Of a DNA stretch of 6,110 bases, positions 4,239-6,110 are shown piece after piece. Position 1 is the first letter of the stretch. Each line of letters opens with the position of its first letter. Source of the stretch: Microcaldota archaeon (GTDB taxonomy: Archaea > Micrarchaeota > Micrarchaeia > Norongarragalinales > Norongarragalinaceae); assembly GCA_018304285.1 (NCBI GenBank), contig JAGVWL010000024.1, forward strand, positions 1 through 6,110, written 5' to 3'. The position numbers and the translations under genes are program-made. The notes under the pieces are model-generated. The model did no database searches and was not told the DNA's origin. It saw only the letters and a list, made by a program, of their open reading frames with translations.

Positions 4239-6110
4239 CTAATCTTCCCTCAGCGGAACGAATTGCGTTCCGCCGCCCTTGTAAAACTTGGAATAAAACT
4301 CTACGTAATGCAACCTTAAAGACTGTATTCCCGCTTCCAGCAGCCCCAGCATTATGGCGACAGCGTGCCCCACCACCAGCAGCAATGCGAGCAGTACGAA
4401 TGAAATGATGGCTCCCGGCTGGAGGGTTGCAAGAGAAGCGAAGTCGAGGGGGATGGACGCGACTATGCTGGCGAGCGCCACGCCGCTCAAGCCCAAAGCC
4501 ATGATTCTCAGGTATGAAAGCACGTTGGAGAAGAGCGAAGGAATTTCCATCAGCTGCACCGGCCCTTCGAAATAAACCACGCCTGCTATGCCCGCGACGA
4601 ACAGCCCCAAGTCGAAAGGCGACGGGATTACTCTTAGGAATTGCAGGTAGTTGGTGAAAATCAATTGCATCGAGTTAGCGAGGAACGCGATGAAGCCGAA
4701 CAATATTGCAAGCCAAGCTATTTTCGCGTAGGAATGCTTGTAGTGCTTTTCGCGCACTCCCTGCCAAGCGCCCAGCAAGAAGCCAAGAGTGACGTGCAGG
4801 AAGCCGATGAGCACGCTGAGCGCGAACAGAGCTTCAATCCCTTCCTCGTGCACGCGCGACAACAACGGGTGGAGTTGGAAGCCGAGGATTTTTTCGAGCC
4901 CGAATGCTTCCGCGTAAATGAACCCGAATATTATGGTGGAAATAGAACTCAAAACCATTATCCCGCCTATTTTTTTCAACGCCCCCGTGGTCTTGCGCAT
5001 TATCGCGATTCCCAATAACAAGAGTACAAGCCCGTACCCGATGTCGCCGAGAATCATGCCGAAAAACAAGGGGAATGTCAGCGCGGTGATGAACGTGGGG
5101 TCGATTTCGTTGTAGCGAGGCAGGGAAAAGAATTCTATCATGAACTCGAAGGGCTTTAGCACTGCAGGGTTTTTGAGCTTGCTGGGCGGAAATTCGCTCG
5201 TCTGCACTTTTTCCACCAGAATCCTGTCGCCAAGCTTTTCCTTCAGCCGGTTTTCGAGGGAATGGAATTTATTCAAGGCAACCCACCCTTCGGCGCTTGC
5301 CGCCAATTCGCTTTCCCCGAATTTCGACGGCAACTCCGCCTTTTTGAACTCGGTTTCCAGCGCCTTTCTCAACGAGACGATTCCCGCGCCGTGAGCTGAA
5401 ACGAAAGAGCGGATTTCGCTTTCGGCTTGCGAAAGCTGCAAGCGCAATTCGCTGATTTGCTTTTCCAGCGCCGCGTATTCGTGCGCAAAGCTTTCGCTTG
5501 CGGAGTGGGGCAGGGACACTTCCTTTGCGTACGGCGCAAGCGCATGCCGGGCTTTCTCGCCCTTTCTCTTGTCCATCGCGATAAGCATTTTGAGTTTTTG
5601 CCTTTCTTCCTCGAGCATCAGGGCGCTTCCGTATTCGCGCGCTTTGGCCAACGTTTTCCCAGAGTCCTGCTGGATTTCGAACAACGCGAATTCCAGGAAC
5701 GCCGTCCGCGACTGGATTTCGTTGACGTTCAGGCGCAGGCTTTTGAACGGCGCGAGCTCTTTTTTCCTGGCGAGCGCGTCGTTCAGCCTGGTTTCGAGCG
5801 TCTGCTTCCTGCGCGCAAGCTCTTCGGCCTTTTCGGGGGCGATGGCCGCAAGCCGCTCTTGCATTTCGCCCAACGAATGCGAGTGGCTGCCGTGATGGCC
5901 CGAAGGCGTTTGTTTCACCTTCAGGCGTTCGAGAGCGAAAGCGCTTTCCAACGCTCGTGTTTTCACCAGCATGGGCGAGACTGCTTCCATTTTCTCGAGC
6001 GGCCGGCCCGGCTGGAATTGCTTCGAGCGGGTGACGTGGATGGCCCCGAATTCGTACAGCCCTTCCACAACGCCCTCCAAATCGCGTTTTGCGCATAAAA
6101 CGCGGATTTT
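4239..6110 (-). CDS. atpI: A-type ATP synthase subunit I (a-subunit homologue), 5'-partial
   Basis: Membrane stator subunit that forms the ion half-channels against the K ring and anchors the peripheral stalk. The frame is open to the window edge. Visible codons before the TTG at 6080 read KIRVLCAKRD and run into LEGVVEGLYEFGAIHV, the normal N-terminal pattern of the family, so the real start lies beyond 6110, probably by only a few codons; 623 residues are visible. Numbering from the first visible residue, about 1-320 is a soluble coiled-coil domain rich in Glu, Lys and Ala. The family signature PRYNEIDPTF follows at about 331-340, then about seven hydrophobic helices. SYLRIMALGLSG carries the conserved channel arginine (R535, codon 4506-4508). 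The last helix has GHAVAIMLGLLEAGIQSLRLHYVEF with a second conserved arginine (R599). The protein ends with the family's KFYKGGG...F.P signature. An uncommon His cluster (H72, H73, H76, H78) lies in the soluble part. It stops 32 nt before atpK. Identity is very secure; the start is unseen. Confidence 0.96.
   Translation of the reverse strand, partial: KIRVLCAKRDLEGVVEGLYEFGAIHVTRSKQFQPGRPLEKMEAVSPMLVKTRALESAFALERLKVKQTPSGHHGSHSHSLGEMQERLAAIAPEKAEELARRKQTLETRLNDALARKKELAPFKSLRLNVNEIQSRTAFLEFALFEIQQDSGKTLAKAREYGSALMLEEERQKLKMLIAMDKRKGEKARHALAPYAKEVSLPHSASESFAHEYAALEKQISELRLQLSQAESEIRSFVSAHGAGIVSLRKALETEFKKAELPSKFGESELAASAEGWVALNKFHSLENRLKEKLGDRILVEKVQTSEFPPSKLKNPAVLKPFEFMIEFFSLPRYNEIDPTFITALTFPLFFGMILGDIGYGLVLLLLGIAIMRKTTGALKKIGGIMVLSSISTIIFGFIYAEAFGLEKILGFQLHPLLSRVHEEGIEALFALSVLIGFLHVTLGFLLGAWQGVREKHYKHSYAKIAWLAILFGFIAFLANSMQLIFTNYLQFLRVIPSPFDLGLFVAGIAGVVYFEGPVQLMEIPSLFSNVLSYLRIMALGLSGVALASIVASIPLDFASLATLQPGAIISFVLLALLLVVGHAVAIMLGLLEAGIQSLRLHYVEFYSKFYKGGGTQFVPLRED

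Noticed and set aside
4239..6080. TTG at 6080 as the start of atpI
   Set aside because: Family-like residues (KIRVLCAKRD) continue in frame upstream to the window edge, so the gene is 5'-truncated rather than starting at a TTG.
5269..6096. Minus-strand 275-codon frame overlapping atpI
   Set aside because: It is an Arg-rich shadow frame with no recognisable domain; the AtpI frame has all family motifs over the same bases.

Overview
The window holds most of an archaeal A-type (A1Ao) ATP synthase operon. All genes lie on the minus strand, so they read from high to low coordinates: atpI (5' end outside the window), atpK, atpE, atpC, atpF and atpA (3' end outside the window). The order I-K-E-C-F-A is the usual archaeal one; B and D subunits would be expected beyond coordinate 1, and possibly a small H subunit before atpI beyond 6110. 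Junctions are short (about 8 to 66 nt), no promoter or terminator is visible, and no stretch above 300 bases lacks a gene. The archaeal assignment rests on the gene order, the protein families and ribosome-binding sites of the GGAGGTG/GGTG kind. The phylum cannot be read from this sequence.

Layout: 6110-4239 encodes the membrane stator subunit I/a; 4206-3979 the two-helix rotor ring subunit K/c; 3936-3280 the peripheral stalk subunit E; 3271-2264 the socket subunit C; 2237-1920 the central stalk subunit F; and from 1853 to the window edge, catalytic subunit A. Together these supply the ion channel (I+K), part of the peripheral stalk (E), the rotor coupling (C, F) and the ATP-binding head (A).

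The most notable element is an intein in atpA. After residue 230 the P-loop GPFGSGK is broken by a Cys-initiated protein-splicing domain, followed by a helix-turn-helix-like segment and a two-motif LAGLIDADG homing endonuclease whose two motif acids are both present. The reading frame is open from 1853 to the edge, giving 617 full codons, of which 387 belong to the intein. The intein's C-terminal splicing motifs and the rest of subunit A lie outside the window. Arginine codon use in the intein (23 of 31 AGA/AGG) is very different from that of the N-extein (1 of 9) and atpE (3 of 14), which suggests later acquisition. The intein class and insertion site are known from Pyrococcus and Thermoplasma, so this is a variant of a described system. 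The HTH-like insert is the least ordinary part. Secondary oddities are a Lys/Arg-rich tail on subunit E, a histidine cluster in subunit I and a ten-A tract at the E/C junction.
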